Under the pieces are notes generated by a model that saw only the letters and a program-made list of their open reading frames with translations, was not told the DNA's origin and did not search any database. DNA of 64,000 bases from Methanofastidiosum methylothiophilum (GTDB lineage: Archaea; Methanobacteriota_B; Thermococci; Methanofastidiosales; Methanofastidiosaceae). The stretch covers positions 1 to 64,000 of the forward strand of contig LNJE01000007.1 of the NCBI GenBank assembly GCA_001587635.1. The letters run 5' to 3'. Position 1 is the first letter of the stretch. Every line of letters begins with the position of its first letter. This document shows positions 7,996-16,775 of this stretch, piece after piece. The position numbers were made by a program, and so were the translations under genes.

Positions 7996-9153
7996 CTACT
8001 TTTTCATTATAAGTTTAACATTTCCAGTACCCATAGGTATCGGTTGCCCTATAATAACATTCTCTGTTACTCCTGACAAAGAATCTATTTCTCCAAATTT
8101 CGCAGCTTTCATAAGGTGATTAGTAGTAACTTCAAAGGATGCTCTGGCAAGAATACTTGACTTCTCTCCACTTATCCCATGCCTTCCTATCTGCTTTATC
8201 TCCCCCTCCATGGTCATTAAATCAGCAAGTAACATTATATGCCTAACATCAACTTCAAGACCCTGTTCTTCAAGAGTTTTTCTTATTTCAACAACAATGG
8301 CCTTTCTAGCAGCTTCAATCCCGAGCACCCTCTGCACTTCATTTATGTCATTTGATATTGATTTGGATATATCCACTCCGGGAATTTTAAATGCTTCCCC
8401 GAGATTTGAGCCCTCTGTATATATTACGTATTCATCTGCTTCCTTTTTTATTAAAGCTCTTTTTATATTTTTAATTCCTTTAAGCTGATGACTTTTCACT
8501 CGATTAAAAAATTTCCTAAGTTCCATAAGAGAAACGTCACCGGCCTTCAAAGTTAAAAAATTATCCTCGTCTTCGATGCTCTCAACTTTTTTCAATTTAT
8601 AAAGTTTTTCTTTAATATCCTCAATTGTAAGTCCTTGTTTTTCCATTTTGTAGGTATCAAGTTCAATTACGATTGACATGTTAATAACATCGATCTTGGA
8701 GCTTCTTGAAATACTGTCAATTGTTGTTCCTTCAATTTCCTTAACTATTTCTTCAGCTTTATCCCTATTTTCTCGTAAGTCTTCATCAAGGTAAATTCTC
8801 ATGACTGGTGTGTTAGGGTCTTTTCTCGCATCTACAATTTCAATGATTCTAGGTAGGCCTAACGTGACATTAATATCTGCTACGCCAGCATAGTGGAAAG
8901 TGTTCAATGTCATCTGAGTTCCCGGTTCCCCAAGACTTTGAGCTGCAATAGTTCCAACTGCTTCGCCAGGGTCAACAAGGGATACTTCATAAGCTTTGAT
9001 GCATTCTTCAATGATAGCAACTACCTCTTTATTTGACAGATTATGTTTTTCATTTGCTATGTAAAGTTTTTCTTTGAGTTGATCTAAAATACGTTTAGTT
9101 AATTTTTTACCATGCTTCTCAAGTTGCGAATCAATATAAGATAAATCTGACAT
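7996..9153 (-). CDS. rpoA2: RNA polymerase subunit A'' (Rpo1C)
   Basis: A 385-residue C-terminal half of the largest RNA polymerase subunit. The SLGEPGTQMTLNTFHYAGVA segment is the trigger-loop and bridge-proximal region, and the jaw and clamp residues run to GTGNVKLIMKK. Splitting of the largest subunit into A' and A'' is an archaeal hallmark. It begins 9 nt after rpoA1, with a GAGGTGAT ribosome-binding site. The length is normal, with no intein or insertion. Confidence 0.96.
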   Translation of the reverse strand: MSDLSYIDSQLEKHGKKLTKRILDQLKEKLYIANEKHNLSNKEVVAIIEECIKAYEVSLVDPGEAVGTIAAQSLGEPGTQMTLNTFHYAGVADINVTLGLPRIIEIVDARKDPNTPVMRIYLDEDLRENRDKAEEIVKEIEGTTIDSISRSSKIDVINMSIVIELDTYKMEKQGLTIEDIKEKLYKLKKVESIEDEDNFLTLKAGDVSLMELRKFFNRVKSHQLKGIKNIKRALIKKEADEYVIYTEGSNLGEAFKIPGVDISKSISNDINEVQRVLGIEAARKAIVVEIRKTLEEQGLEVDVRHIMLLADLMTMEGEIKQIGRHGISGEKSSILARASFEVTTNHLMKAAKFGEIDSLSGVTENVIIGQPIPMGTGNVKLIMKK

Positions 9154-9162
9154 TATATCACC

Positions 9163-11808
9163 TCATGACTTCCTCAATGCCAATGTTTTATGAACTATCC
9201 AATCTATATCAACAGCTTCTCCATATGCACTTCTTGATAAGTCTACTCCATCTTCACCGTATTCAAATTGGATAATATTATTGCTGTTATCTCTAACACT
9301 TCTGTCCTTTTCAACTTTTAAGTCTTGTAATGCGTTGATTAATCTCCTCTGCATATAGCCAGATTGGGCAGTTCTAACTGCAGTATCGACAAGTCCTTCT
9401 CTTCCTCCCATGGAATGGAAGAAGAACTCTGTTGGTGAAAGTCCCTCCCTATAACTTGAACTAACAAATCCTCTTGCCTTTGCAGAACGATCACCACGCT
9501 TGAAATGTGGTAAACTCCTATCTTGGTACCCTCTGTGTAATCTCTTTCCTCTTACAGTCATTTGTCCTAAACATGCAGCCATCTGAGTCAAATCTAACAT
9601 GTTTCCCTTAGCACCTGTTTTTGCCATTATCACAGCATGCCTTTTCATTCCAAGATACTGTTCTGCTACTCCACCTGCATTGTCTCTTGCTTTTGCAAGT
9701 TCAGCCATAATCCTGTTTTCCAAAGTATCTTCCAAAGTCTGACCTGGCTGTTTTTCTAGCTCCCCCCCTTTGTAAGCTTCAATATTCTCCATAACTTTAT
9801 TGTGGGCATTTTCTAATATTTCATCTATTCTCTCAAGTCCTTCTTCAGGTATATCGACATCATCAATTCCTGTTGTAAGGCCTACTTTCATTATAACAGA
9901 AATTATAAGCTTTGTAACAGAATCTAAGAACTCTCTTCCCTCGTCAGCCCCATAGCCTTTTACAATCTTATCTAATAGTTTGCAGCTTGATCTGGCCTTG
10001 AATGCTGCTCCATCGATTACTCCTTTTAGGAGTTTTCCTTCTTTAATCACGACATAATTGTCATATTTACAGTTAGCAAATTCACATTTTTCACATTTTT
10101 TACAAGTTTTTGATCTAAATTCAACGCTCAAATCTTTAGGGAGTAAGACTTCAAACATGTTTTTGCCTGTCCAAATTTTTGACCTTTCTTGGAATGCTTC
10201 TACACCAACTTTTGTAGATAATACATCTGATTCATAAAAACATTCTTCTACTTCTTCAGCAGAAAATTCTGCGCCCTCTCTAGTCATAAGATAAGCGCCT
10301 GAAATATAATCTTGCATTCCCCCAATTACAGGCTCCCCATATCTTGGTGAAATAATATTCTCTTGAACTTTCATTATTATGCCGGCTTCACTTCTCGCCT
10401 CTTCTGTTTGAGGAAGGTGTAAATTCATTTCATCTCCATCAAAATCAGCATTATATGGGGGGCATACACATAGATTAAGTCTAAAAGTTTTGTATGGCAT
10501 AACTTTCACTTCATGTGCCATTATTGAAAGTCTGTGAAGTGAAGGTTGTCTGTTAAATAATACAATATCTCCGTCTCTAAGCTGTCTTTCGACTATAAAT
10601 CCAATATCAAGCTCTTCAGCGACATCGTCTTTTGTAATATCAGTAATTTTTTTTCTTTTTCCGTCATTTCTTATTACGTAGTTTGCACCCGGATGTTTAT
10701 TTGGCCCATTTCTAACAATCTTTTTCATTTCTTCCAAATTGTATGCTGTTACTCTTTCAGGAACAGTTAATTCTGAAGCTACAAAATCGGGCACTCCAAC
10801 TTCATTAATACTAATATAGGGATCAGGAGAAACGACTGTTCTTGCAGAAAAGTCGACCCTCTTTCCCGATAAATTAGATCTAAATCTTCCTTCTTTTCCA
10901 GATAATCTCTGAGAAATAGTTTTTAATATTCTGCCTGATCTGTGCCTTGCTGGAGGAACTCCTGAAGTGCTATTATTAAAATAAGTTGTTACATGATACT
11001 GTAAAAGTTCCCATAAATCTTCTACGATAAGTTGCGGTGCTCCTGCATCAATGTTTTCTCTTAGTCTCTGATTGATCCTTATTATATCTACCAGTTTATG
11101 AGTTAAATCATCTTCACTTCTTACACTTGATTCAAGAGTAATTGAAGGTCTTACTGTAACTGGTGGAACTGGCAATACTGTTAAGACCATCCATTCAGGT
11201 TTTGAAACTTCTTTGTTAACTCCAATTAATTCGTATTCTTCCACAGGTATTTTCTCTAAGCGCTCTCTAACATCTATTGGAGTTAATTTGTTTCTCTCCT
11301 CGCCCCATTCTTCATAAAAAGTATATGGTTTTTCAAATTTTATTGACCTCTTATCACTACCACACCATGGACACACATTCTTCGCGGCTTTGTCCATAGC
11401 CTCTTTTACTATTATTTCCCTGTTTTTTAATCTATCAGTTGCACTCAATAGTTGTCCTTGGAATATCTCTCTTTGTGATGCATCAAGTTTTAATTTACCA
11501 CAGTCTCTACATACTGATTTTAGGATTTTGTACACATCTTTGGCATGTCCAACGTGAATAACAGGTCTTGCAAGTTCAATATGCCCAAAATGCCCAGGAC
11601 AATCACCAAATTTCTGACCACAAGTCTTACATTTTAATCCAGGGTCTATAACGCCAAGCCTCTGATCCATCAAACCTTTTTCAATCGGGTATCCGTCATC
11701 GTCATAAGTATCAGCTGTAATTACTCTCAAAACTGACATTTTTCTTATATCCTCGGGGGATAATATTCCAAATTGAATTTTGTCAATAACTTTTGGTACT
11801 TTAAACAT
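9163..11808 (-). CDS. rpoA1: RNA polymerase subunit A' (Rpo1N)
   Basis: An 881-residue N-terminal part of the largest RNA polymerase subunit. The N-terminal zinc site is CKTCGQKFGDCPGHFGH, and the catalytic magnesium loop YNADFDGDEMNLHLPQ is intact; the bridge-helix region (GGREGLVDTAVRTAQSGYMQ) lies near the C-terminus. I chose the ATG at 11808, which has GTGAT just upstream; a GTG at 11817 overlapping the rpoB stop (GTGA) is the alternative. Cysteine pairs in CPWCGSDKR and KTCKKCEKCEFANC are further zinc sites typical of archaea. Confidence 0.96.
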   Translation of the reverse strand: MFKVPKVIDKIQFGILSPEDIRKMSVLRVITADTYDDDGYPIEKGLMDQRLGVIDPGLKCKTCGQKFGDCPGHFGHIELARPVIHVGHAKDVYKILKSVCRDCGKLKLDASQREIFQGQLLSATDRLKNREIIVKEAMDKAAKNVCPWCGSDKRSIKFEKPYTFYEEWGEERNKLTPIDVRERLEKIPVEEYELIGVNKEVSKPEWMVLTVLPVPPVTVRPSITLESSVRSEDDLTHKLVDIIRINQRLRENIDAGAPQLIVEDLWELLQYHVTTYFNNSTSGVPPARHRSGRILKTISQRLSGKEGRFRSNLSGKRVDFSARTVVSPDPYISINEVGVPDFVASELTVPERVTAYNLEEMKKIVRNGPNKHPGANYVIRNDGKRKKITDITKDDVAEELDIGFIVERQLRDGDIVLFNRQPSLHRLSIMAHEVKVMPYKTFRLNLCVCPPYNADFDGDEMNLHLPQTEEARSEAGIIMKVQENIISPRYGEPVIGGMQDYISGAYLMTREGAEFSAEEVEECFYESDVLSTKVGVEAFQERSKIWTGKNMFEVLLPKDLSVEFRSKTCKKCEKCEFANCKYDNYVVIKEGKLLKGVIDGAAFKARSSCKLLDKIVKGYGADEGREFLDSVTKLIISVIMKVGLTTGIDDVDIPEEGLERIDEILENAHNKVMENIEAYKGGELEKQPGQTLEDTLENRIMAELAKARDNAGGVAEQYLGMKRHAVIMAKTGAKGNMLDLTQMAACLGQMTVRGKRLHRGYQDRSLPHFKRGDRSAKARGFVSSSYREGLSPTEFFFHSMGGREGLVDTAVRTAQSGYMQRRLINALQDLKVEKDRSVRDNSNNIIQFEYGEDGVDLSRSAYGEAVDIDWIVHKTLALRKS

Positions 11809-11813
11809 GACGA

Positions 11814-14800
11814 TCACGCCCTATCCCTAAGTTTTAATTTTGGATCTAAACACATAGATTTTAACTCTTCAAGTAAGAGCTTAAAAGCGTAAGACATTTC
11901 AACTGGGTAAATATCTGACTCTTCTTCACAAATGGGGCAATATTCTCTGTTTCTAAGCTTATCATATACTGCTAAAGAACCACATTTTCCACAGACAAGA
12001 ATGTCGGCTTTATCTGAAGCGTCTAATAATCTTTCTTTTAATAATAAGCTTGTTCCGTGCCCCACTAAACAATCTCTTTCCATCTCACCAAATCTAAGGC
12101 CTCCTTCTCTAGCCTTACCTTCAGTTGGCTGTCTTGTAAGCATTTGCCTTGGGCCACGAGATCTTGCATGGATTTTATCTGCAACCATATGGTGCAACTT
12201 CTGGTAGTAACATACTCCCACAAATATGTCGGCCTCGATTACTTCCCCAGTAAGTCCATTGTATAGTCTTTCCCTACCTGTGTTTTTAAATCCGAAATCT
12301 TGAAGTATCTGTCTTATGTCAGTTTCTTTTTCTCCAGAAAATAAAGTTGCGTCCACTGTCTTTGCTTTCAATGATCCAGCTTTACCTCCAATCATTTCCA
12401 ATAGTTGGCCAACTGTTTTTCTTGATGGTATGGCATGCGGATTAATGATAAGATCTGGAGTTATACCATACTCATTGAAAGGCATATCTTTCTGTGGACA
12501 TAAGAATCCTAACACTCCTTTCTGGCCGTGTCTTGATGAAAATTTGTCACCAAGCTCAGGTATTCTTTCATCTCTGGCTTTTATCTTAACTAGTTTGTTT
12601 CCATCTTCTGTTTCACTCAATAATACTAAATCAATAATTCCTTTTTCGGACGGCCTCACTCCAATTGAAGTTTCTCTCCTGCCTTCGATTGCTGTACCAA
12701 ACTCATCAAGTTCCTCTAAAAATCTTGGTGGGCTCGTTCTCCCAATTAAAACATCTCCGCCTTTTACTTCAGATTCAGGCCTAATGAATCCATCAATGTC
12801 AAGATTTTCATATGCATCAGGGCCTCTGTACCCGCTTACAGATTCATCCGGAACTTCAAACTTATCTTGCTGACCGCCAGGATATCTCCTTTCATCTGAA
12901 TCATAAGTTCTAAAGAAGGTAGTTCTTCCAAGACCTCTGTCTACTGAACTCTTATTAATAATAAGTGCATCTTCAATGTTGTATCCTAAATAGGAAAGAA
13001 CAGCAACTACGAAGTTTTGCCCTGCAGGCCTGTTGTTAAAGCCAACTGCATCCATAACTTTTGTTTTGACAATAGGCATCTGAGGGTAATACATCAAATG
13101 ACCTCTTGTTTCAACTTTAAGTTTAAAGTTGGACTGTGAAAATCCAAGGCTCTGTTTACCCATTCCAGCTCCATAGGAGTTTCTTGGTGCTGCGTTATGC
13201 TCTGCAAACGGAACAATTGAGGCACATACCCCCAATATTGAAGGAGAATAAATTTCAAGATGTGTGTGTTCCAAAGCTAAATCTTCCTTTGAAAGTGCAA
13301 TAAAGGTGTTTTCTTCTTCTTCTGCATCTAAATATTCAATAATTCCATCAGAAATTAAATCAGACCAAGATTTAGATCTTCTTTCAATAGCTTTTACATG
13401 ATCTTCAGTTAAAAGAGATTTTCCTTCCTCAACAACTATAAGGGGCCTTCTAACTCTTCCCGGATCACAGTTTATGTGGATCTCATTTGTCGTTTCGTAA
13501 TAAACAATGTTTGCTTCATTGTCAATATTTCCTTTTCTTCGATCCTTCCTTACGATCTCAGTAAAAGATTTTCCATCTCTTACAAACCCAATTAAGTTAC
13601 CATTTAGGTAGACGTAAGTCATAACTTTTAGTCCTGCTACATCCGTTATTTGCTCCAATCCATAAGAAATTAAATAATTCTGGAGATCAAGTTCATTTGA
13701 TCCTATTGATATGTAAGACATCAAAGCCATGTTTTTTACAAGGCCACAATTTGGGCCTTCTGGAGTTTCACTTGGGCATATCCTCCCCCAATGTGTTGGA
13801 TGAAGATCTCTAGCTTCAAAGTGAGGTTGTGTTCTGGAAAGAGGAGAAAGAACACGTCTTAAATGGGAGAATCTTGACATAAAGTTTGTATCGTCCATAA
13901 GCTGACTTATTCCCATTCTGCCGCCTGGCCATGTTCCAGTTGCCATTGCATACCTTATTCTTTCTGTCAAAACATCAGCTCTAACTGATTTCTTAACAAA
14001 GTCACCCTCATTTTCATCTTCAAATCTTCCTCTTGCATATGTTCTTTCAAGCTGATATTTAATATCTCTTGTAAGTTGAACAAATGATAATCTGAATAAA
14101 TTTTCTAAAAGATCCCCAGCTAATTTTAATCTCTTATTTGCATAGTGATCTTTGTCATCTGCTTCCCTCTTACCGAGGGAAAGTTCAATGACCCTATTAG
14201 CCATTATACCAAGGTAGTATGCTTTTCTTAATCTGTCTGCCTCTTCTGTACCTATGTGAGGTAAAAGGTATTTATCAAGTGCCATCTCCGCCCTCTTTAA
14301 TCGGTATTCTTTCTGCTGACCCATTGCAAGTCTCTTACCAAGGTAGTCCAATGCAAGTTCCTTGTCCGTTATATCCATAGATTCTTCTAAGTTATCCAAT
14401 AGTTCTTTCTGGATATCTTTTTCAGAAGATACGGAGTTTACTATATCAATATCTTTTTCAAGTCCTAATGACTTCATTAATGTAACAAATGGCATTTTCC
14501 CGGGCAGGGAAGGGAATGAAACTCTAAGAAGCCCATCTTTTTTTCTCTCGATTGTAACTAATGCTCTAAATCCACTTCTAGTTGAGAAAACTTTAGCAAT
14601 AGCAACTTGAAGTCTTTCGTCAATTTCAACTAATATTCTGTTTGGTGCCAGATCTTCTATAGCCACTACAACTCGTTCTGCACCGTTAATTATGAAGTAT
14701 CCGCCTGGATCCCTTGGATCTTCCCCTTTAGCTATTAACTCTTCTCTCCCCAAATCATGAAGACTACAGGCTTGTGATTTCAACATAATGGGGAGTTTTC

Positions 14801-15128
14801 CTATCTCTACTTCAACAGGCTCTTTTTCTTTTTCATCTTTTACAGGTATGAATTCAAGATAAAGTGGAACTATGTAAGACAAACTTCTGAGCCTTGCTTC
14901 TTGTGGGTAAAAATCTCGCTTTGAACCATCAGCTTCCTTGTATACAGGCTCACCAGCCCTTATCTTACCAAATTTAACATAAAAACCTTCAATGTCAGTT
15001 TCAATCTTAGCCTGTTCATCAATTACTTCTTGAAGTCTTTTTCCAACAAAATCGTTAAAAGAATCAAGATGTTGTCTTACAAAACCCTTTTCATTAAAAA
15101 ATGATTCAATAACTACCCAACTATCCAA
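11814..15128 (-). CDS. rpoB: RNA polymerase subunit B, unsplit (Rpo2)
   Basis: An 1104-residue second-largest RNA polymerase subunit in a single chain. The N-terminal lobe (SQACSLHDLGREEL), the fork region (LSRTQPHFEARDLHPTHWG), LGYNIEDALIINKSS, the GDKFSSRHGQKGVLG block and the C-terminal zinc ribbon (CGKCGSLAVYDKLRNREYCPIC) are in order and uninterrupted. The TTG start has a perfect GAGGTGAT ribosome-binding site. Most classical methanogens and haloarchaea carry B as separate B' and B'' genes, whereas Thermococcales, Thermoplasmata and Crenarchaeota do not; that comparison is established knowledge, and it bears on taxonomy here. Confidence 0.97.
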   Translation of the reverse strand: MDSWVVIESFFNEKGFVRQHLDSFNDFVGKRLQEVIDEQAKIETDIEGFYVKFGKIRAGEPVYKEADGSKRDFYPQEARLRSLSYIVPLYLEFIPVKDEKEKEPVEVEIGKLPIMLKSQACSLHDLGREELIAKGEDPRDPGGYFIINGAERVVVAIEDLAPNRILVEIDERLQVAIAKVFSTRSGFRALVTIERKKDGLLRVSFPSLPGKMPFVTLMKSLGLEKDIDIVNSVSSEKDIQKELLDNLEESMDITDKELALDYLGKRLAMGQQKEYRLKRAEMALDKYLLPHIGTEEADRLRKAYYLGIMANRVIELSLGKREADDKDHYANKRLKLAGDLLENLFRLSFVQLTRDIKYQLERTYARGRFEDENEGDFVKKSVRADVLTERIRYAMATGTWPGGRMGISQLMDDTNFMSRFSHLRRVLSPLSRTQPHFEARDLHPTHWGRICPSETPEGPNCGLVKNMALMSYISIGSNELDLQNYLISYGLEQITDVAGLKVMTYVYLNGNLIGFVRDGKSFTEIVRKDRRKGNIDNEANIVYYETTNEIHINCDPGRVRRPLIVVEEGKSLLTEDHVKAIERRSKSWSDLISDGIIEYLDAEEEENTFIALSKEDLALEHTHLEIYSPSILGVCASIVPFAEHNAAPRNSYGAGMGKQSLGFSQSNFKLKVETRGHLMYYPQMPIVKTKVMDAVGFNNRPAGQNFVVAVLSYLGYNIEDALIINKSSVDRGLGRTTFFRTYDSDERRYPGGQQDKFEVPDESVSGYRGPDAYENLDIDGFIRPESEVKGGDVLIGRTSPPRFLEELDEFGTAIEGRRETSIGVRPSEKGIIDLVLLSETEDGNKLVKIKARDERIPELGDKFSSRHGQKGVLGFLCPQKDMPFNEYGITPDLIINPHAIPSRKTVGQLLEMIGGKAGSLKAKTVDATLFSGEKETDIRQILQDFGFKNTGRERLYNGLTGEVIEADIFVGVCYYQKLHHMVADKIHARSRGPRQMLTRQPTEGKAREGGLRFGEMERDCLVGHGTSLLLKERLLDASDKADILVCGKCGSLAVYDKLRNREYCPICEEESDIYPVEMSYAFKLLLEELKSMCLDPKLKLRDRA

Positions 15129-15140
15129 CTAATATCACCT

Positions 15141-15452
15141 CTATTCCTCTCCAGGCTCTTCATCAATTATTTCATCAACTGAATCTTCTTCCAATCCTTG
15201 CTTAGTGTCCTCACCTATGACATATCTATAAAAAACGCTTTTTCCGGCGGGAGAATCAGACCTTACAATTTTAATTATATCTCCAGACTTAGCACCGATA
15301 ATTTTTACAACTGGATCTGTTTCCAGTATTAGTGGAAGCCTGTCAAAAGTAACATTAAATTTTTGTAGAATCTCGTTAGATTCTTCTTCAGTAAGAATAG
15401 TGTGTTCGGGAACAAATTCATTATCTAATATATTAATCTTTTTTTTCGTCAT
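15141..15452 (-). CDS. rpoH: RNA polymerase subunit H (Rpo5)
   Basis: A 103-residue archaeal Rpb5-like assembly subunit. The C-terminal core is conserved: LVPEHTIL-type start of the domain (FVPEHTILTEEES), LPLILETDPVVKIIGAKSGDIIKIVR and the SPAGKSVFYRYVI motif. It has an acidic tail (DSVDEIIDEEPGEE) slightly longer than usual. It is the first gene of the RNA polymerase operon and begins 13 nt upstream of rpoB on the minus strand, with a GGAGAGG ribosome-binding site. Confidence 0.94.
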   Translation of the reverse strand: MTKKKINILDNEFVPEHTILTEEESNEILQKFNVTFDRLPLILETDPVVKIIGAKSGDIIKIVRSDSPAGKSVFYRYVIGEDTKQGLEEDSVDEIIDEEPGEE

Positions 15453-15474
15453 TATTACCTCTCCTTGGATATGA

Positions 15475-15549
15475 CGGGCTCGAGGGGATTCGAACCCCCG
15501 ACTCCCGGCTTAAAAGGCCGGTGCTCTAACCAGACTGAGCTACGAGCCC
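15475..15549 (-). tRNA. tRNA-Lys(UUU)
   Basis: Standard cloverleaf: acceptor GGGCTCG/CGAGCCC, T arm GGGGG-TTCGAAT-CCCCT, anticodon stem CCGGC/GCCGG with loop CTTTTAA giving anticodon UUU, discriminator G. No intron and no encoded CCA. It lies about 20 nt upstream of rpoH on the same strand and may be co-transcribed with it. Confidence 0.93.
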
Positions 15550-15729
15550 GTGTAAAAGGAGTTCTTTTTACAAAAAGCCTCTTCAGGGCGCAGATTTCAG
15601 TTTTTGGAATTGAAAATGGGGTGCTATTTAAGCTTTTCGGTGACTTCCTGAAGACGCATACAAGAATTTTATCACCTTATTTTCATATCAGTGGCTGATG
15701 CCAAATTATATTGATCGGGATTATTATGG

Positions 15730-15804
15730 CGCCCGAGTCGGGATTTGAACCCGAGTCACAAGAGTGACAGTCTTGGATGATGGGCCGGGCTACACCACTC
15801 GGGC
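15730..15804 (-). tRNA. tRNA-Asp(GUC)
   Basis: Acceptor GCCCGAG/CTCGGGC, a D arm with GGTGTAGCCCGGCC typical of archaeal aspartate tRNA, anticodon stem CAAGA/TCTTG with loop CTGTCAC giving anticodon GUC, T arm CGGG-TTCAAAT-CCCG, discriminator G. No intron or CCA is encoded. Confidence 0.93.
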
Positions 15805-15910
15805 ATAATAATGCAAATTCCTCAATATAAATTGCATATTTAAGCCTTTCCATTTTGTTTCACAGAAACTCTTTTAAGATATTTCTTAATAATTCTGTAA
15901 AGGTGATTTT

Positions 15911-16375
15911 GTGAATTCAAAAGTAATGACACAGAGTAAAAATATTACAAAAGAAAGAAAGGGCAGAGGATTCTCTTTAGGAGAATTAAGAGAAGCAAAG
16001 ATTCCCGTTAATCGTGCAAATTCTCTTGGCGTAATTTTAGATTTTAGGAGAGGCACAGTTCGTGAGAGCAATGTAGCTCTTCTAAAGGAATTACTTACAA
16101 AAAATATAGAAGCTAAAAATCAGAGAAAAATAGATGCTCAAAAACAAACTGAAGAAGTAAAACAGAAAGAAAAGCCTAAAAAAACAGAAGAGAAATCATC
16201 TGCAAAAAAAGTGGTGACAAAAAAAGAAGAAGCTAAGGAAGAAGTAAAGGCTGAAGTAAAACCAGCAAAAGAAAAGAAAACAACTACTAAGAAAGCGAGT
16301 GAAGTAAAACCAGCAAAAGAAAAGAAAACAACTACTAAGAAAGCTGCTCCGAAGAAGAAAACTGTTGAAGAGTAA
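15911..16375 (+). CDS. rpl13e: ribosomal protein eL13 with a lysine-rich repeat tail
   Basis: A 154-residue protein. Residues about 15-65 match eL13: KGRGFSLGELREAKIP, NRANSLGVILDFRRGT and ESNVALLKELL align with the KGRGFSLEELR...LGI.VD.RR pattern of crenarchaeal and eukaryotic eL13. The remainder is a low-complexity Lys/Glu/Thr/Ala tail that includes a tandem repeat of EVKPAKEKKTTTKKA. It starts at GTG with AGGTGA upstream. eL13 is usually described from TACK archaea, so its presence in an mcr-bearing genome deserves a check. The tail probably contacts rRNA; that is inference. Confidence 0.8.
   Translation: MNSKVMTQSKNITKERKGRGFSLGELREAKIPVNRANSLGVILDFRRGTVRESNVALLKELLTKNIEAKNQRKIDAQKQTEEVKQKEKPKKTEEKSSAKKVVTKKEEAKEEVKAEVKPAKEKKTTTKKASEVKPAKEKKTTTKKAAPKKKTVEE
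16253..16344 (+). repeat. tandem 44-nt repeat inside the eL13 tail
   Basis: Two identical 44-nt copies (16253-16296 and 16301-16344) are separated by 4 nt, giving a period of 48 nt or 16 codons. Identity at the nucleotide level, including third positions, points to a recent in-frame duplication. Confidence 0.9.
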
Positions 16376-16390
16376 ATCCTTATTTTCGAA

Positions 16391-16435
16391 TAATATTAAT
16401 AGAGGTTCTTATTAAGCCTCTATATTATTTTTTAA
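16391..16435. terminator. bidirectional terminator between eL13 and TFS
   Basis: ATAGAGG (16399-16405) and CCTCTAT (16417-16423) form a stem flanked by A/T-rich pairing, with a T-run on the plus side and an A-run on the other. It sits between two convergent genes and can serve both. Confidence 0.6.
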
Positions 16436-16752
16436 TCGTATTCTCTCCAAGTATAACTACACTTTGTGCATCTGTAAAATTTTGTGGCGGGCTCATCTCC
16501 GCTTCTTGTCTGGAGCATCCACCAATAAGCCTCTCTATTATGACATTTTTTGCATTCTTCCTTGACTTTTGGCATTATAATATTAGAATCTTCAATGATA
16601 ACAACTTCATCTCCAGAATTATTTTTTTCAAAATGTTCAAATCTACTATTTTCATCAATATCTCTCTCATATCCACATCTACAAGAATATAGGGATTTAC
16701 CTTCCTTTTTATTTATGCGCAAAAGAGTGCCGCATTTTGGGCAAAATTCCAT
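16432..16752 (-). CDS. tfs: transcription factor S (TFIIS/RPB9-like)
   Basis: A 106-residue transcript-cleavage factor that rescues backtracked RNA polymerase. The N-terminal zinc ribbon is CPKCGTLL...CRCGYE and the C-terminal ribbon is CKKCHNREAYWW...CTKC. The acidic hairpin QTRSGDEPATKF contains the essential Asp-Glu pair that reaches the polymerase active site through the secondary channel. Length is typical of archaeal TFS. The ATG has a GGTGAAT ribosome-binding site. It is monocistronic and convergent with the eL13 gene. Confidence 0.93.
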   Translation of the reverse strand: MEFCPKCGTLLRINKKEGKSLYSCRCGYERDIDENSRFEHFEKNNSGDEVVIIEDSNIIMPKVKEECKKCHNREAYWWMLQTRSGDEPATKFYRCTKCSYTWREYD

Positions 16753-16775
16753 GACATATTCACCTAAGAGAAGGA

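Noticed and set aside
12316..12873. 185-residue plus-strand frame inside rpoB
   Set aside because: Antisense to the conserved RpoB core; no start signal or homology-like motif.
15465..15698. 77-residue plus-strand frame over tRNA-Lys
   Set aside because: It begins with the reverse complement of the tRNA, a common false gene (SRGFEPPTPGLKG-type peptide).
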